Shown here: positions 1 through 11,425 of the stretch, one piece after another
Numbering within the stretch: position 1 is the stretch's first letter
How the letters are laid out: each line of letters starts with the position of its first letter
Source of the DNA: Diadophis punctatus similis
Taxonomy: Eukaryota > Chordata > Lepidosauria > Squamata > Dipsadidae
Reading direction: 5' to 3'
DNA: 64,000 nucleotides
Assembly: GCA_023053685.1 (NCBI GenBank)
Contig: JALIGW010000005.1
Span: 26,107,501 to 26,171,500 of the forward strand
Program-made: the position numbers and the translations under genes
The notes under the pieces: generated by a model
What the model was told of the DNA's origin: nothing
The model's input: the letters and a program-made list of their open reading frames with translations, nothing else
Database searches by the model: none

Positions 1-84
1 ATAGAGCAAAACTCACTTAACTGTCTCACTTAGCAACATAAATGTTAGGTTCCATTGTGGTTGTAAGTTAAGGGCTGCCTGCAT
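1..84. mobile_element. Fragment of mariner/Tigger-like MITE
   Basis: This is the end of a repeat whose fuller copies lie at 5223-5630, 12622-12978 and 47125-47521. It shares the slowly changing 'cacttaac...cacttagcaac' motif and ends in a degenerate copy of the terminal inverted repeat. The other half lies outside the window. Confidence 0.55.
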
Positions 85-97
85 ACCTAATAGCAGC

Positions 98-1039
98 AAA
101 ATAAATTATGTGTAACTAAAGTCAGAAATCATAGTTTCATTAGATAATAATGCAAAGTATTTAGAGACTAAATATAGAATTTATTCAAGGTTTGGGAGCT
201 TTCTTCAATTTTATATCTACAATAATTCTGTATGATAGCTCAGTACTTACTTTGAGTACTTTGATCAAAGGAGTACTTAATAATTCCAGGAAACAGCCAA
301 ATATATCTGTTTATACTAAGTACACTTCCTCAAAGACAGCATTCCACATGTATTTATTTTAAAAAGTTTATATGCTGTTCTGAGCAGTTTACAATCCTAC
401 TATACATAAACAGGATTAAAATAACAGAAATGTCAATCTAGTAATAAAAACATAAAATAAATGCTAATAGTAATCAATAATACTCATAAAAGAGGAAGAA
501 TCAAAATCTATATGTCTCTATCTAAAAAGGCCTATGAAAAAAATCAAGTTTTTATCATTTTATTAAGTCTTAATAGTTTTGAGAAAGACAATCCATTGAT
601 AGAAAGTCATCCCAGAGATATCCAGATTTGGAGCCATAAATATATTTAAATATAGCAACCAGGACTCTGAATTGCAACTGAAAGTTGCCTGGTAACAAAG
701 GCAGCTCTCAAAATAGCATTATATGGCCAAAGTTAGATGTGTCCATAATTACATGAATCTGAGCCTCTGGATTTTGGACTAGCTGTAGCTAGCTTCCAAG
801 TAGCTTACAAGAGTCAAATGTAAAACACATTGCAATAGTTCATATGATAGGTGAATAAGGTATCAATGATTCTGAGAAGTGTGTTCTGATGCAGGACCTT
901 CTGCACCAGGTGAGGTGGAGAAAGCCCCTCTTGACTGAGCTGCTATTTGCTTTCTCACCAGGAGCTATGAATCCAGAAGGCCCTCTAAATTATGAGCCAA
1001 TTAGTAAGCAAAAGTGGGAGGACAAAACATGGCCTAGAA
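98..1039. other. AT-rich stretch, no gene seen
   Basis: No exon, RNA gene or recognised repeat is evident. The open frames at 461-649 and 889-1152 are short and have no recognisable domain. If the SRCR gene continues to the left, this is intron or lies beyond the gene. Confidence 0.5.
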
Positions 1040-1171
1040 CAGGGCTGTCAAATACCCGGCCCGAGGGCTGGATGCGTCACTCGCTGGCCACGCCCACACC
1101 CAGTTTAGCGAAGGGGGGGAAAGTCCCAATACGTCATGTGATGCCGCCGTGACATGAGTTTCACACCCCTG
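1040..1171. mobile_element. hAT MITE (CAGGGGTGTCAAA family)
   Basis: A 132-bp element with imperfect inverted ends (CAGGGCTGTCAAA at the left, the reverse of CAGGGGTGTGAAA at the right). It is flanked by gcctagaa (1032-1039) and gtctagaa (1172-1179), an 8-bp target duplication with one mismatch. The TA at the centre of the target fits the nnnTAnnn preference known for Buster-type hAT elements. Related copies are at 20336, 26555 and 36325. Confidence 0.75.
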
Positions 1172-1202
1172 GTCTAGAATGAAAAATGTAATATACCTAG
1201 AG

Positions 1203-2439
1203 CCATGATGGCGAACCTATGGCACGTGTGCCACAGGTGGCACGTAGAGCCATATCTGCCGGCTCATGATCCGATGAACTAGCTCAGCTCCAATCTGCAT
1301 GTGTGCGCCGGCCAGCTGATTTTCGGCTCACGCAGAGGCTCTGGGAGGGCGTTTTCGGCCTCCAGAGGGCTTCCGGGGGTGTTTTTTTCCCTCCCCAGGC
1401 TCCAAGAAAGCCTCTGAAGCCTGGGGAGGGGGAAAATGGGCCTACCGGGCCCACCGGAAGTCAGGAAATGGACCTCCAGAGGGCCTCTGGGGAGGCGGAG
1501 GAGGCCATTTTCGCCCTCCCCAGGCTCCAAGAAAGCCTCTGGAGCCTGGGGAGGGCAAAAAACAGGCCTACTGGACCCACTGGAAGATGGGGGAGGGGGG
1601 TCATGCGTGCATGTGCAAGGGGCGTGGCGGAGAATTTGAATTATGGATGTGGGCACATGTGCGATAGCGCCCACATGCTTTCAGCACCCGAGGAAAAAAA
1701 GGTTCGCCATCACTGCCCTATACCCATGATGCCGAACCTATGGTACATGTACCACAAGTGGCATGCAGAGCTATATCAGTGGGCATGCAAGCTCAGGTCC
1801 GGCGCGATGCACGCTCCGGCCAGTTGGTTTTCAGGCTTTCTGGGCCCACTGGGAGTTGGGAAACAGTCTGGTTTCAGCCTCTGGAGGGGGTGGGGAAGGC
1901 CTGTTTTTTGCTCTCCCCAACTCCAGAGCCTTTCTAGGCTTTGCCCCCCACCCAGAGGTCTCCCAGAGGCTGGAAACGTTCCATTTGCCGACTTCCGGTT
2001 GAACTGGAAGTTCCATTTTTTTGCTCTCCCCAGGCTTCAGAACCTTTCTAGGAGCCTGGGGAGGGCGTAAATGGCCTTCCCCACCTGCCTGGAGGCTCTC
2101 CGGAGGCCAGAAATGGCCCATTTCCCAACTGAAGCCTGGGGAGAGCAAAAAACCGGAACTTACGGTTCAACCGAATGTCAGCAAATGGAACGTTTCCAGC
2201 CTCTGGAGGGCCTCTGGCTGTGTGTGGAAGGCTGTTTCGCCCTCTCCAGGCTCCAAGAAAGGCTCTGAAGCCTGGGGAGAGCAAAAAACAGGTGTGCCAT
2301 CGTGTGCTGGGAGCGGGGGGGGGGTGTCACGCGTGCATGCATCGGGAGGCATGGAAGTATGGGTATGGGCATGCACACGCTTGACCCCCCTGCGACTCCC
2401 CCCTTTGGCACGCGAACCAAAAAAAGTTCGCCTTCACTG
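1203..2439. mobile_element. Dimeric SPIN-like hAT MITE
   Basis: Two related units (1203-1715 and 1724-2439) lie head to tail, separated by the 8-mer ccctatac. Each begins with a form of CATGATGGCGAACC and ends with a form of GGTTCGCCATCACTG. The whole pair is flanked by a perfect 8-bp duplication, acctagag, at 1195-1202 and 2440-2447. The ends and the subterminal GGCACG/CGTGCC motifs resemble SPIN-type hAT elements. The interior is GC-rich and full of inverted copies of a 'ccccaggctccaagaa' motif. The long open frames here (e.g. 1303-2070) are by-products of that composition. Confidence 0.8.
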
Positions 2440-2447
2440 ACCTAGAG

Positions 2448-2842
2448 TTTGATAGCTTCAGAACCTACAGGTTCTATATCTTATAGAAGTAAGCCTAAAC
2501 ATGTTCTTCCTTGTTCTTCTCTCAATTACAAGCTTAAAAACCAGTATCGGTTGAATCATCATTAACATTCATGTTTCACAATCATACTGGTTGATAATAA
2601 TGTCTATACATATTAAGTATTTATTCATTATTCATTATAAGTATTAAGTAAAGCAACTGAGATTGTGATACAAATAATTCAAGAAATTAGACAGTGTTTG
2701 TTATTCTTGGCCACAACAAGGAGGACTGGGTGCCTGACAGTCTAACTCGAAGGAGGATCGAAAGTATATGTTTGAAGCATTCTCTGTCATGGTGATTTGT
2801 ACTAAAATGTCCCTATACCAGATTCTTAAATATCAACTGTTG
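2448..2842. other. Unassigned AT-rich sequence
   Basis: No coding signal or recognised repeat is seen between the two MITE insertions. Confidence 0.5.
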
Positions 2843-3142
2843 CAGAGGTGGGATTCAGCAGGTTCTGACCAGTTCAGGAGAACCGGTAGCAGAAATTTTG
2901 AGTAGTTCAGAAAACTGGTAAATACCACCTCTGACTGGCCCCGCCCCATCTATTCTCTGCCTCCCGAGTCCCAGCTGATCTGGAGGAAATGGAGATTTTG
3001 CAGTAACCTTTACCTGGAGTGGGGAGGGAATGGAGATTTTACAGTATCCTTCCCCTGCCAGGCCCACCAAGCCACGCCACACCACGCCCACCAAGCCATG
3101 CCCACAGAACCCGGTAGTAAAAAATGTTGAATCCTACCACTG
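2843..3142. mobile_element. hAT MITE (CAGAGGTGGG family)
   Basis: A 300-bp element starting cagaggtgggattca and ending tgaatcctaccactg, which are inverted ends. It is flanked by a perfect 8-bp duplication, aactgttg, at 2835-2842 and 3143-3150. It contains repeated 'accggt' and 'ccacgcc' blocks. The minus open frame over it is not a gene. Confidence 0.85.
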
Positions 3143-3155
3143 AACTGTTGCCTAT

Positions 3156-5220
3156 TTCATCATCCCAAAAAGCTACATATAATCTGTAACACCCTTAAGA
3201 GCCAATAGTAATAAAACAGAATAAAGAATGTTGAAAGCTCTTTGAACTGTTTGAGGAGCACTTCATGAATCAAAGCTTCTCTCAGGTCCCACTGCCAAAA
3301 GCACCGAATCACATATTATGAAATGCTCAGTGCAATCTCCAGTTTAAAGAAAGCTGCATAGGTAATCCTCACTTAACAACTCAATCAAGACTGGCTAAGC
3401 AAAGCAGACACTAAATGGAAAATCATGTGACCCTGTCTCTATTTTCTGGCTGTAAAGAGACAACATTATGCAGTTTCACATCTGCTTTTGTTTACCTGCT
3501 AGCCACTCTTCCATCTTTGCAACACACTAGTGCCTGCTTACTGTCTTGTACATATGGAGAACAATGCAATTTGTGAAAGCAACAACAGCACTCTCTATCA
3601 CATGGCAAAAATAACCTCAAAATGTCTCCCTTTGAACACAATTGCTCAACACGGGCACTGTGGCCTACCACTGTGAGGTGCAGAACAGATGAAAACTGAA
3701 GAGAAAATGCTAAAATAGGATTGTCACACTTCAAAATGAGAGTGGGCCTTTATAAATCCCTGCAAGTTCCATTCCTACTCACGTCAGAGGTGGGTTCCTA
3801 CCGGTTTTAACCGGTTCTTTAGAACTGTTAGTAACTCAGCGATGTCGTCACGGAGCCGGTTCTGTTGGTGTCTCCGTGGGTGCCGCCATCTTGGATTTTG
3901 CTTCTGCGCATGCACAGAAGCTATTTTTTGATTGCTGCCCACCCTTGACTCACATGTGTGATTTATCCTGCCCTTTTTGGAACCTGAGTTTTTTTTCCAT
4001 TCACCAACAAAGTTAAATGAAGCCCTCAGTTACCAGAAAATTCCCATGCCTGAAAGAGATCCTTCTTTGAAGGGAAGGAAATCTTTCAGGAGACTGGAAG
4101 ACAGATTTCATTATTATTATAGCCAGAAATCAAGAGTGAAGTGTTCTTTCCTAATAAATAATCTATTTTAGGACCTAAAATATAATAAAGGTGTTTGTCA
4201 TGCTACAAGTTTTCTGTCAGGTAGCAGTGAACTCTTTTTTTTACAAGAATACATGCTAAAGAAGGACATACAGAAGCAGACACAATTGCTACATTTTCTG
4301 CATTTGCTTGGAGAGAGCTAAAAAATAAACATTCAAATGGGACAAATTTTGACAAATGGGAAGGAACATTTGACAAATGGGAAGTATATTTATCTTCAAT
4401 TTATTTCTTTTGCATTAGTGAAAATTGTCAATTCTGTCACATACACTTCAGTCAAAAGGATTAGAGTCCATTAGTACAGGAAGAACTGTTTTATCAAAAT
4501 GCCTCTCTCTTCCTTAAAAAAAAAAGCAGTAAAATGTTATCAATAAGGTTGGGGCTTATGAGTGTGAGGTAAAGAAAGCAAATATAAATTACCTACGAGG
4601 AAATCCATTGAATAAGTGGACAAAGGAATTAATTGTCAAGAGGATGGATTTTGTAATTCAAGTGCGTTATTAAAAATGTCAAGTTAAACATCTAAAAAAG
4701 ATGGATTATAATTCTTTCTTCCTCAACCAAGAACATGACTTGTACATAAACCTCATGTACAAGTTCAATGATATTTATGGCATTCTATAATAGTGAATAT
4801 TTTTGGAGGAAAATGGTCATAAATGGGTATTATTATAGAAAGCATAACAATCTTTTCAATAGCATCACTCTGTTTTTTGTGTGTGTTCATTGCTTTGGTT
4901 TTTTTCTCTAATTAGCTTTGCAAGAAGATTGGCACTTACAATCAATAGCCCCTGTGGACAAGAAGACAATAATTTATGATACTCAGAGTTGTAGCCCAGC
5001 AATCTTCTTAAAATTTTGAAGTAGTTGGAAATATTGGACATGTATGAGCGACAAATACTTAATAGTATGGAGTCACAGAGAAGGATTAGCGTTAAGATAC
5101 AGGGCTGGCTCTGGGACATTGAGGTCCTTTCTAAAAGATTGTATCCTAGATTTTTTCCTGCTTATAATCTATAGATGTCATTCCATTGGCAGATGCATTT
5201 GCACTAGGGATTAAAGATTA
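3156..5220. other. Mostly unassigned sequence
   Basis: Apart from the MITE at 3785-3947 and a weak mariner-like trace near 3365-3480, I see no recognised repeat and no exon with convincing splice sites. Confidence 0.4.
3785..3947. mobile_element. hAT MITE (CAGAGGTGGG family), short copy
   Basis: A 163-bp element with the same family start as 2843-3142 (cagaggtgggttcctaccggtt). Its right end is degenerate (gcccacccttg). It is flanked by actcacgt (3777-3784) and actcacat (3948-3955), an 8-bp duplication with one mismatch. It contains the 'cttctgcgcatgcacagaag' motif also seen in the copy at 60340. Confidence 0.75.
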
Positions 5221-5222
5221 TA

Positions 5223-5630
5223 CAGGGAGTGCAGTTCTCCACTTACAACCACAGCCAAGCCCAAAATTTCTGTTACTAAGTGAGACTTTTGTTTAAGTGA
5301 GCTTTGCCTCATTTTAAGATTGTCCTTGCCGCACTTGTTGAGTGAATCGCTGCAATTATGAAGTTAGTAACATTGTTGTTAAGTGAAACTGGCCTCCCCA
5401 TTGACTTGGTTTGTCAGAAGATTGCAAAAGGTGATCACGTGACCCTAAGTCACTGCAACCATCATCAATAGGAGTCAGTTGCCAACATCAGAATTTTGGT
5501 CACATGACCATGGAGATGCTGCAAGTGTGGAAAAAAAGGGTGGAAAAAGGTAATAAATCACTTTTTTTTCAGTGCTGGTGTGACTTTGAATAGACTTTGA
5601 AATGAACGATTGTAAGTCAAGGACTATCTG
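5223..5630. mobile_element. mariner/Tigger-like MITE
   Basis: The ends are imperfect inverted repeats: a degenerate cagg..gt..tccacttacaa at the left and ttgtaagtcaaggactatctg at the right. TA lies on both sides (5221-5222, 5631-5632), the target duplication expected of Tc1/mariner elements. The interior has the repeating 'cactgcaacc', 'tgtcagaag' and 'catgaccatgg' segments shared with the other copies. There is no transposase frame. Confidence 0.75.
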
Positions 5631-5714
5631 TAGTCCCCAAAAGGTGAGTTGGAGAGACTTATTATAGAATTCTTGGATACTATGGTAAACCATGGGCAGT
5701 TTAGATGACCAACA

Positions 5715-6708
5715 CTCTTTATACTCTATATAAATGACCTTTGCGATCACATTACAAGCGACTGCATTCTCTTCGCCGATGATGTAAAACTCTTCAACAC
5801 CACCAACAATACTGCTACCCTCCAAAAAGACCTTGACTTTGTGTCAGAATGGTCAAACATCTGGCAACTCCAAATCTCAACCAACAAATGCTCTGTCCTA
5901 CACATTGGCAAAAAGAATCAGAACACCAAATACAAGCTGAATAGACAAGACCTTGCAGACGACCCTCACTCTGTCAAAGACCTTGGAATACTCATATCAA
6001 ATGACCTAAGTGCCAAAGCCCACTGCAACAACATCGCCTAAAAGGCTTCAAGAGTTATTAACCTAATCTTACGTAGCTTCTTTTCCGGTAATATCACACT
6101 ACTAACCAGAGCATACAAAACATTCGTCAGACCAGTCCTTGAATACAGCTCATCTGTCTGGAACCCAAACCGCATATCGGATATAAATACATTAGAAAGT
6201 GTCCAGAGATACTTTATGAGAAGAGCCCTCCACTCCTCTACTCGCAACAGAATACCTTACGCAACCAGACTTGAAATCCTTGGCTTAGAAAGCTTAGAAC
6301 TACGTCGCCTTCAGCATGACCTAAGCGTAGCTCATAAAATTATCTGCTACAACGTCCTTCCTGTCAACGACTACTTCAGCTTCAACCACAACAATACATG
6401 AGCACACAACAGATACAAACTCAAAGTGAACCGCTCCAAACTTGACTGTAGAAAATACGACTTTAGCAACAGAGTGGTTAATGCCTGGAACTCACTACCT
6501 GACTCTGTGGTTTCGTCACCAAACCCCCAAAACTTTACCCTTAGACTGTCCACTGTTGACCTCACCTGATTCCTAAGAGGTCAGTAAGGGGCGTGCATAA
6601 GCGCACCAGCGTGCCTACCGTCCCTGTCCTAATGTTCCTTCTTATCAGTACCCATCTTATGTATATAAACAATGTTATATCTATGTATATTACCAATACG
6701 TACTTGAC
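5715..6708 (+). mobile_element. CR1-like LINE, 3' part of reverse transcriptase
   Basis: The plus-strand frames encode the C-terminal half of a non-LTR reverse transcriptase, starting at the catalytic FADDVKLF motif (near 5776). The KCSVLHIGK and KDLGILISNDL blocks follow, then a thumb/C-terminal region ending near 6580. In-frame stops (near 6041 and 6400) show it is dead. It runs into an (AAAT)n tail. The same family recurs at 28955-30771 (+), 31848-32640 (-) and 37250-37376 (+). Confidence 0.85.
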
Positions 6709-6712
6709 AAAA

Positions 6713-6803
<91 letters not shown>

Positions 6804-6804
6804 A
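6709..6804 (+). repeat. (AAAT)n microsatellite, LINE tail
   Basis: An uninterrupted (AAAT) tract of about 24 copies directly follows the LINE 3' end, so it most likely grew from the retrotransposon tail. Confidence 0.95.
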
Positions 6805-7337
6805 GTTTCAATAAGTACCTTATCCAGAGAGGATCTGTATCTGTGGTGCACCACAAATAGGGGATATCACTCCTATCTTCCTTGACTACTAACCAAATGT
6901 TTCAGCCATGAGCACAGCCTTTAAAGTTGCTAATTAACAGGATAGCCCATTGGGACCCCATTCGATAGGCTTGCTTACTTCCTCCAAGGTAGAAACACAC
7001 AGACGGTAAGAAAGACTGCCAAGTTTATAGCTAAAGTCATTCAACTGAGAGCTTCCTATCTAGATCAGATTCAGGGTCAACTGTCAAGGGATGATCTTAT
7101 CTGATTATTTCACTGAATATTTTTTTTTAATATGTCAATATGCTGCGTTATTTAATCTTATTTTGCTTGATACATCATTAGAGTAAACAGTAAACAATAA
7201 ACTAAACTAAGCTACTGAAGGGCAGATTATGTTAACTGACATGCCATAGGAAAGTGGAAATGGATTCTCCCCTCCTTATTGTCTTATTTCCAATTTATGC
7301 TGTTCATGAAAATACATTTTAAGTCGGTCTTCATTAC

Positions 7338-7364
7338 CTGGCCAAAGCGGTGTAGTGGTTCTCC
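7338..7364 (-). CDS. 27-nt linker microexon of the DMBT1-like gene
   Basis: On the minus strand a strong acceptor (CTTTTCTCTTTCAG) is followed by 27 nt and a GTAATG donor. Read in phase 1 it encodes RTTTPLWP plus split codons, a Thr/Pro-rich linker. Length (9 codons), phase and acceptor match the duplicated copy at 9592-9612 and resemble the 21-nt exons at 17969 and 25727. In DMBT1-type proteins such SRCR-interspersed segments join SRCR domains and carry O-glycans. It is the most downstream exon I can support. The rest of the gene, possibly with CUB or ZP modules, would lie to the left of the window. No transcript evidence is available. Confidence 0.55.
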
Positions 7365-7859
7365 CTGAAAGAGAAAAGGTTATGATTATTTTAATATGTG
7401 CCAAGGAAATGAATTGCTACTGAAACAATATATTGTGACCGCTATTCCCAGACCTCATTGGAATGTCTATGTGGCATTGCTAATAAAATAGAAAGCAACA
7501 AAATTTTAAAAAATACTTGACTTTACTGCTATGCTTACAACGGTTGCTAGCTGGTAACAAATAAATATATGTATTGTAATTGACTGTCTGTGGTCATGCA
7601 TCTAAATCTTGAAAGTTGAGTTTAAAAAATACCAGTATAATTTAAAAAATGACCACAGCATCATTATTTAAAACATTTAGTGCTAGAAGTACTAATAAAT
7701 TTATTAATAAATAAACAAACTAGGAAATGTTAGTGGTCATATGACCATGGGATGCTGCAAGAGTTGTAGGTCTTGTTATATTATTTTATCTTATTTTGCT
7801 TGATACCTCATTAAATGGTAAACAATAAACTAAACTAAGCTAGTGAATAGCAGATTATG

Positions 7860-9478
7860 TTTAATTTAATTTAATTTAATTTAATAGATTTGTATGCCGC
7901 CCAACTCCCAAGGGACTCTGGGCGGCTGACAGCATTTCAAATCATTATTACATGTAAAAACATATAATTAAAAATTATAAAAATAAAAAAATATCAGACA
8001 TTCATAACTAAGAGGGGAGACCCAAATATAGTCTGATTGGTCTCACTTTCACCCCGCCTGCCGGAAGAGCCAAGTTTTTATTGCTTTACGGAAGGCCAGC
8101 AGGGTGGGGATAGTCCTAAACTCTGGAGGGAGTTGGTTCCAAAGGGAGGGGGCTCCCACAGAGAAGGCTCTCCCCCTAGGCCCCGCCAACTGGTATTGCT
8201 TGGACAATGGGACCTGGAGGAGACTAACTCTGTGGGACCTAACCGGTCATAGGGAGGTATGTGGCAGGATGCGGTCCCGAAGGTAACCTGGCCCTGAGCC
8301 ATGTAGGGCTTTAAAGGTCAAAACCAACACCTTAAATTGGGTCCGGAGACTAATGGGCAGCCAATGCAGCTGGTGGAGAATGGGTGTCACATGGGTGTAC
8401 CTAGGCACACCCACCACAGCTCGTGCAGCTGCATTTTGCACCAATTGTAGTCTCCGGATACTCTTCAAGGGTAGCCCCATGTAGAGCGCGTTGCAGTAAT
8501 CCATCTGGGAGGTGATAAGGGCATGAGTGACTGTGAGTAGAGCCTCCCTCTCCAAGTAGGGTCACAATTGGTGCACCAGGCGAACCTGTGCAAAGGTCCC
8601 CCTAGCCACAGCTGAAAGATGTTGCTCCAATTTTAGCTGTGGATCTAGGAAGACACCCAAATTGCGAACCCATTCTGAGGGAGTTAATTTCTCCCCCCCC
8701 CAAGAACCAAGGAGGGACAATTGACAGAATCCTTGGGAGGCAATATCCATAGCCACTCGGTCTTGTCAGGGTTGAGTTTTAGCCGGTTCATCCCCATCCA
8801 GACCCTAACATCGTCCAGACAGCGGCCCATTACGTTCACAGCTTCCCTGAATTGAGACGGGGTGGAGATGTACAACTGGGTATCATCAGCATACTGCTGA
8901 TACCTCACCCCGTGTCGTCGCATGATCTCACCCAGCGGTTTCATGTAGATGTTGAACAGGATGGGTGAGAGGACCGAGCCCTGCGGCACCCCACAAAGTA
9001 GGGGCCTAGGGCTCGACCTCTGCCCCCCTGTCAACACCGACTGCGTCCTGTCAGAGAGGTAGGAGGAGAACCACTGTAAAACAGTGCTGCCCACTCCCAC
9101 CTCGCCGAGACGACGCAGAAGGATACCATGGTCAATGGTATTGAAAGCCGCTGAGAGGTCAAGTAGCACCAGAATGGAGGAATGACCCCCATCCCGGCTC
9201 GCCAGAGATCATCCATCAGGGTGACCAAAGCCGTTTCAGTACTGTAGCCGCACCTGAAACCCGATTGAAAGGGATCCAGAAAATCAGTGTCATCCAACAG
9301 CCGCAGGAGCTGGAGCGCCACCACTTTCTCTACAACCTTCCCCGCGAAGGGAAGGTTGGAGACCGGCCAGAAGTTCTTTAAATCTGCCGGGTCCAGGGAA
9401 GGCTTCTTGAGGAGGGGCCTCACCACTGCAACTTTTAAGGGCTGCGGAACGGACCCCTCTCTCAAAGAAGCGTTGACA
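7860..9478 (-). mobile_element. L2-group LINE, 5'-truncated, minus strand
   Basis: Minus-strand frames cover an L2-type reverse transcriptase: the LDLSAAFNTIDHGILL block, the CGVPQGSVLSPILFNIY block, and the catalytic YADDTQLY block (near 8880-8905), followed by the C-terminal region down to about 8250. Frameshifts split it into several frames (9465-9031, 9169-8684, 8756-8562, 8555-8247). The 3' end is at the left, where 'ccgcccaactccc' leads into (TTTAA)n. It interrupts the second copy of the 630-bp duplication. Confidence 0.85.
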
Positions 9479-9591
9479 TGCTAATTGACATGCCATAGGA
9501 AAGTGGAAGGGGATTCCCCCCACACACATTTATTGCCATGTTGCCAATTTATGCTAGTCATAAAAATACATTTTAAGTGGATCTTCATTAC

Positions 9592-9612
9592 CTGGTATTG
9601 TAGTATGTCTCC
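9592..9612 (-). CDS. 21-nt linker microexon of the DMBT1-like gene
   Basis: The minus-strand acceptor CTTTTCTCTTTCAG, 21 nt and a GTAATG donor define a phase 1-1 exon encoding RHTTIP plus split codons. It is the duplicated partner of 7338-7364. The two share the first codon and the flanking intron but differ in length by two codons. Like the other linkers it is Thr/Pro-rich. It is too short for gene finders, and I rely on the splice sites, the phase and the paralogy. Confidence 0.55.
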
Positions 9613-9704
9613 CTGAAAGAGAAAAGTTTATGATTGTTTTAATTATTTAATATGAGGCAAAGAATGAATGGCTGTTGAAACAATATATCTAATTCTAGAA
9701 CTTA

Positions 9705-9758
9705 TTTAATTTAATTTAATAGATTTGTATGCCACCCAACTCCCGAGGGACTCTGTAT
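9705..9758 (-). mobile_element. Short L2 3'-end fragment
   Basis: (TTTAA)n followed by 'gatttgtatgccacccaactcccgagggactctg', the 3' end of the L2 family in reverse orientation. Confidence 0.75.
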
Positions 9759-10009
9759 CAGTATGTCTATGGCATTGCTAGCAAAATAAAAAGCAACATT
9801 TTTTTAAAGTACTTCACTTTGCTACTATGCTTACAAAAGTTACTAGCCTGTAACAAATAAATATAAGTGTATTATAAATGATTGTCAGTGGTCTGCATCT
9901 AAACATTGAAAGTCCAGCATCATTATTTAATATACCAGCATCATTATTTAAAATATTTAGCATGAGAAACATTAATAAATTAAATTAGAAAATGTTAGTA
10001 ATCCGTGGG

Positions 10010-10426
10010 ACAATATTACAAGATTCTGCTCCCAAAATCTGCAGGAATAACCCTGTTTTAACCACATTTCTGAAAAACAAGCAAGTAGAAACCCCAGAAT
10101 GAATGAGATGGTGACTGTTTAAAGAATATCTACCAAGGAAAATCTACATTTATTCTGAATATGTTGTTTAAGCTCATGTCTGTTCATGTGTACAGGAGGC
10201 ATAAAAATGAATATAAACCAGAAAGCATTTGATTGTTTTTGCTGAAACAAAACTCTTCCTTTGCTCACCTGCCTTTGATTTCTACTTGTTCCATGACATG
10301 CATGATTCACTAGGTTGTTTCTTAGATTTCCTGGCTCAAGGGTACAAAGGGGTTTATAAATTCTGAATGGGGGATCCACCAGGTCTTGTTAGCACAAAAT
10401 TGGGAATTGCAATGTGAACACAGGTT
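10010..10426. other. Unassigned sequence with a shared motif
   Basis: The stretch 10263-10345 matches 13325-13410 (both contain 'tgattcactaggt' or close forms and 'cttagatttcctgg'), so an old unclassified repeat is present. I see no coding signal. Confidence 0.45.
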
Positions 10427-10466
10427 AGAATAGAATAGAATAACAGAGTTGGAAGGGACCTTGGAG

Positions 10467-10601
10467 CAGTGTTTCTCAACCTTGGCAGTTTGAAGATGTG
10501 TGGACTTCAACTCCCAGAATTCCCCAGCCAGCGTTGCTGGCTGTGGAATTCTGGGAGTTGAAGTCCACACATCTTCAAACTGCCAAGGTTGAGAAACACT
10601 G
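10467..10601. mobile_element. Foldback hAT MITE (CAGTGTTTCTCAACC)
   Basis: A 135-bp element in which almost the entire length is a palindrome (arms of about 65 bp reading cagtgtttctcaaccttgg...). It is flanked by a perfect 8-bp duplication, ccttggag, at 10459-10466 and 10602-10609. It lies inside a CR1. Confidence 0.9.
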
Positions 10602-10797
10602 CCTTGGAGGTTTTCTAGTCCAATCTCCTGCCCAAGCAGGAAACCCTATCATTTCAGACAAATGGTTGTCCAATCTCTTCTTAAAAACTTCCACTGTTGG
10701 AGCATTCACAACTTCTGGAGGCAAGTTGTTCCACTGATTAATTGTTCTAACTGTCAAGAAAATTCTCCTTAGTTCTAGGTTGCTTCTCTCCTTGATT

Positions 10798-11381
10798 TTA
10801 TTTATTTATTTATTTAAATGGATTTATATGCCGCCCAACTCCCAGGGGACTCTGGGCGGCTCACAACATGTCAATCCATTTTCCAATATAAAAAGACACA
10901 ACAATTTAAAAGCTACAAAAATTAAAAAGAGCATCTAACATTCATAACCAAGGGGGGAGACCCATATCTGGTCTAGTTGGTCTCACTTTCACCCCGCCTG
11001 CCGGAAGAGCCAAGTTTTTATTGCTTTACGGAAGGCCAGCAGGGTGGGGATGGTCCTGATCTCTGGAGGAAGCTGGTTCCAAAGGGAGGGAGCTCCCACA
11101 GAGAAGGGTCCCCCCCTCGGCCCCGCCAACCGGCATTGCTTGGTCGATGGGACCTGGAGGAGACCAACTCTGTGGGCCCTAACCGGTCGTAGGGAGGTAT
11201 GCGGCAGGATGCGGTCCCGAAGGTAACCTGGCCCTGAGCCATGTAGGGCTTTAAAGGTTAAAACCAACACCTTAAATTGGATCTGGAGACTAATGGGCAG
11301 CCAATGCAGCTGGCGGAGGATAGGTGTTACGTGGGTGTATCTAGGTACACCCACCACAGCTCGCGCAGCTGCATTTTGCTG
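10798..11381 (-). mobile_element. L2-group LINE, 3' end, minus strand
   Basis: (TTTA)n then 'atgccgcccaactcccagggg' starts the reversed 3' end. The minus frame 11393-10989 encodes the C-terminal RT region (ARAVVGVPRYTHVTPIL and FKALHGSGPGYL blocks). It is inserted into the CR1 at a 'tgat' site. Confidence 0.85.
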
Positions 11382-11425
11382 ATTAGTTTCCATCCATTTT
11401 TTCTTGTCCTTCCTTCAGGTTGGAC

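Larger units (their letters stand above)
7149..10010. repeat. Local tandem duplication of a microexon segment
   Basis: The segment 7149-7778 is matched by 7779-7859 plus 9479-10010. The shared markers, in order, are 'cttattttgcttgatac', 'aaactaaactaagct', 'gacatgccataggaaagtgg', the microexon and 'gaaatgttagt'. The unit is about 630 bp. The L2 at 7860-9478 sits only in the second copy and is therefore younger. Each copy carries one predicted microexon (7338-7364; 9592-9612). Confidence 0.75.
10427..11425 (-). mobile_element. CR1 3' end broken by two later insertions
   Basis: The CR1 3' region runs in reverse from a (TAGAA)n tail through 'cagagttggaagggacc' and 'tccactgttggagcattcacaacttc' to 'gcttctctccttgat'. 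It resumes after the L2 at 'gattagtttccatccat' (about 11381-11425). Insertions are the foldback MITE (10467-10601) and the L2 (10798-11381). This gives a clear order: CR1 first, the others later. Confidence 0.85.

Noticed and set aside
1303..2070. 255-codon open frame on the plus strand
   Set aside because: It lies wholly in the GC-rich SPIN-like MITE dimer, has many overlapping rivals on both strands and no domain. Composition explains it.
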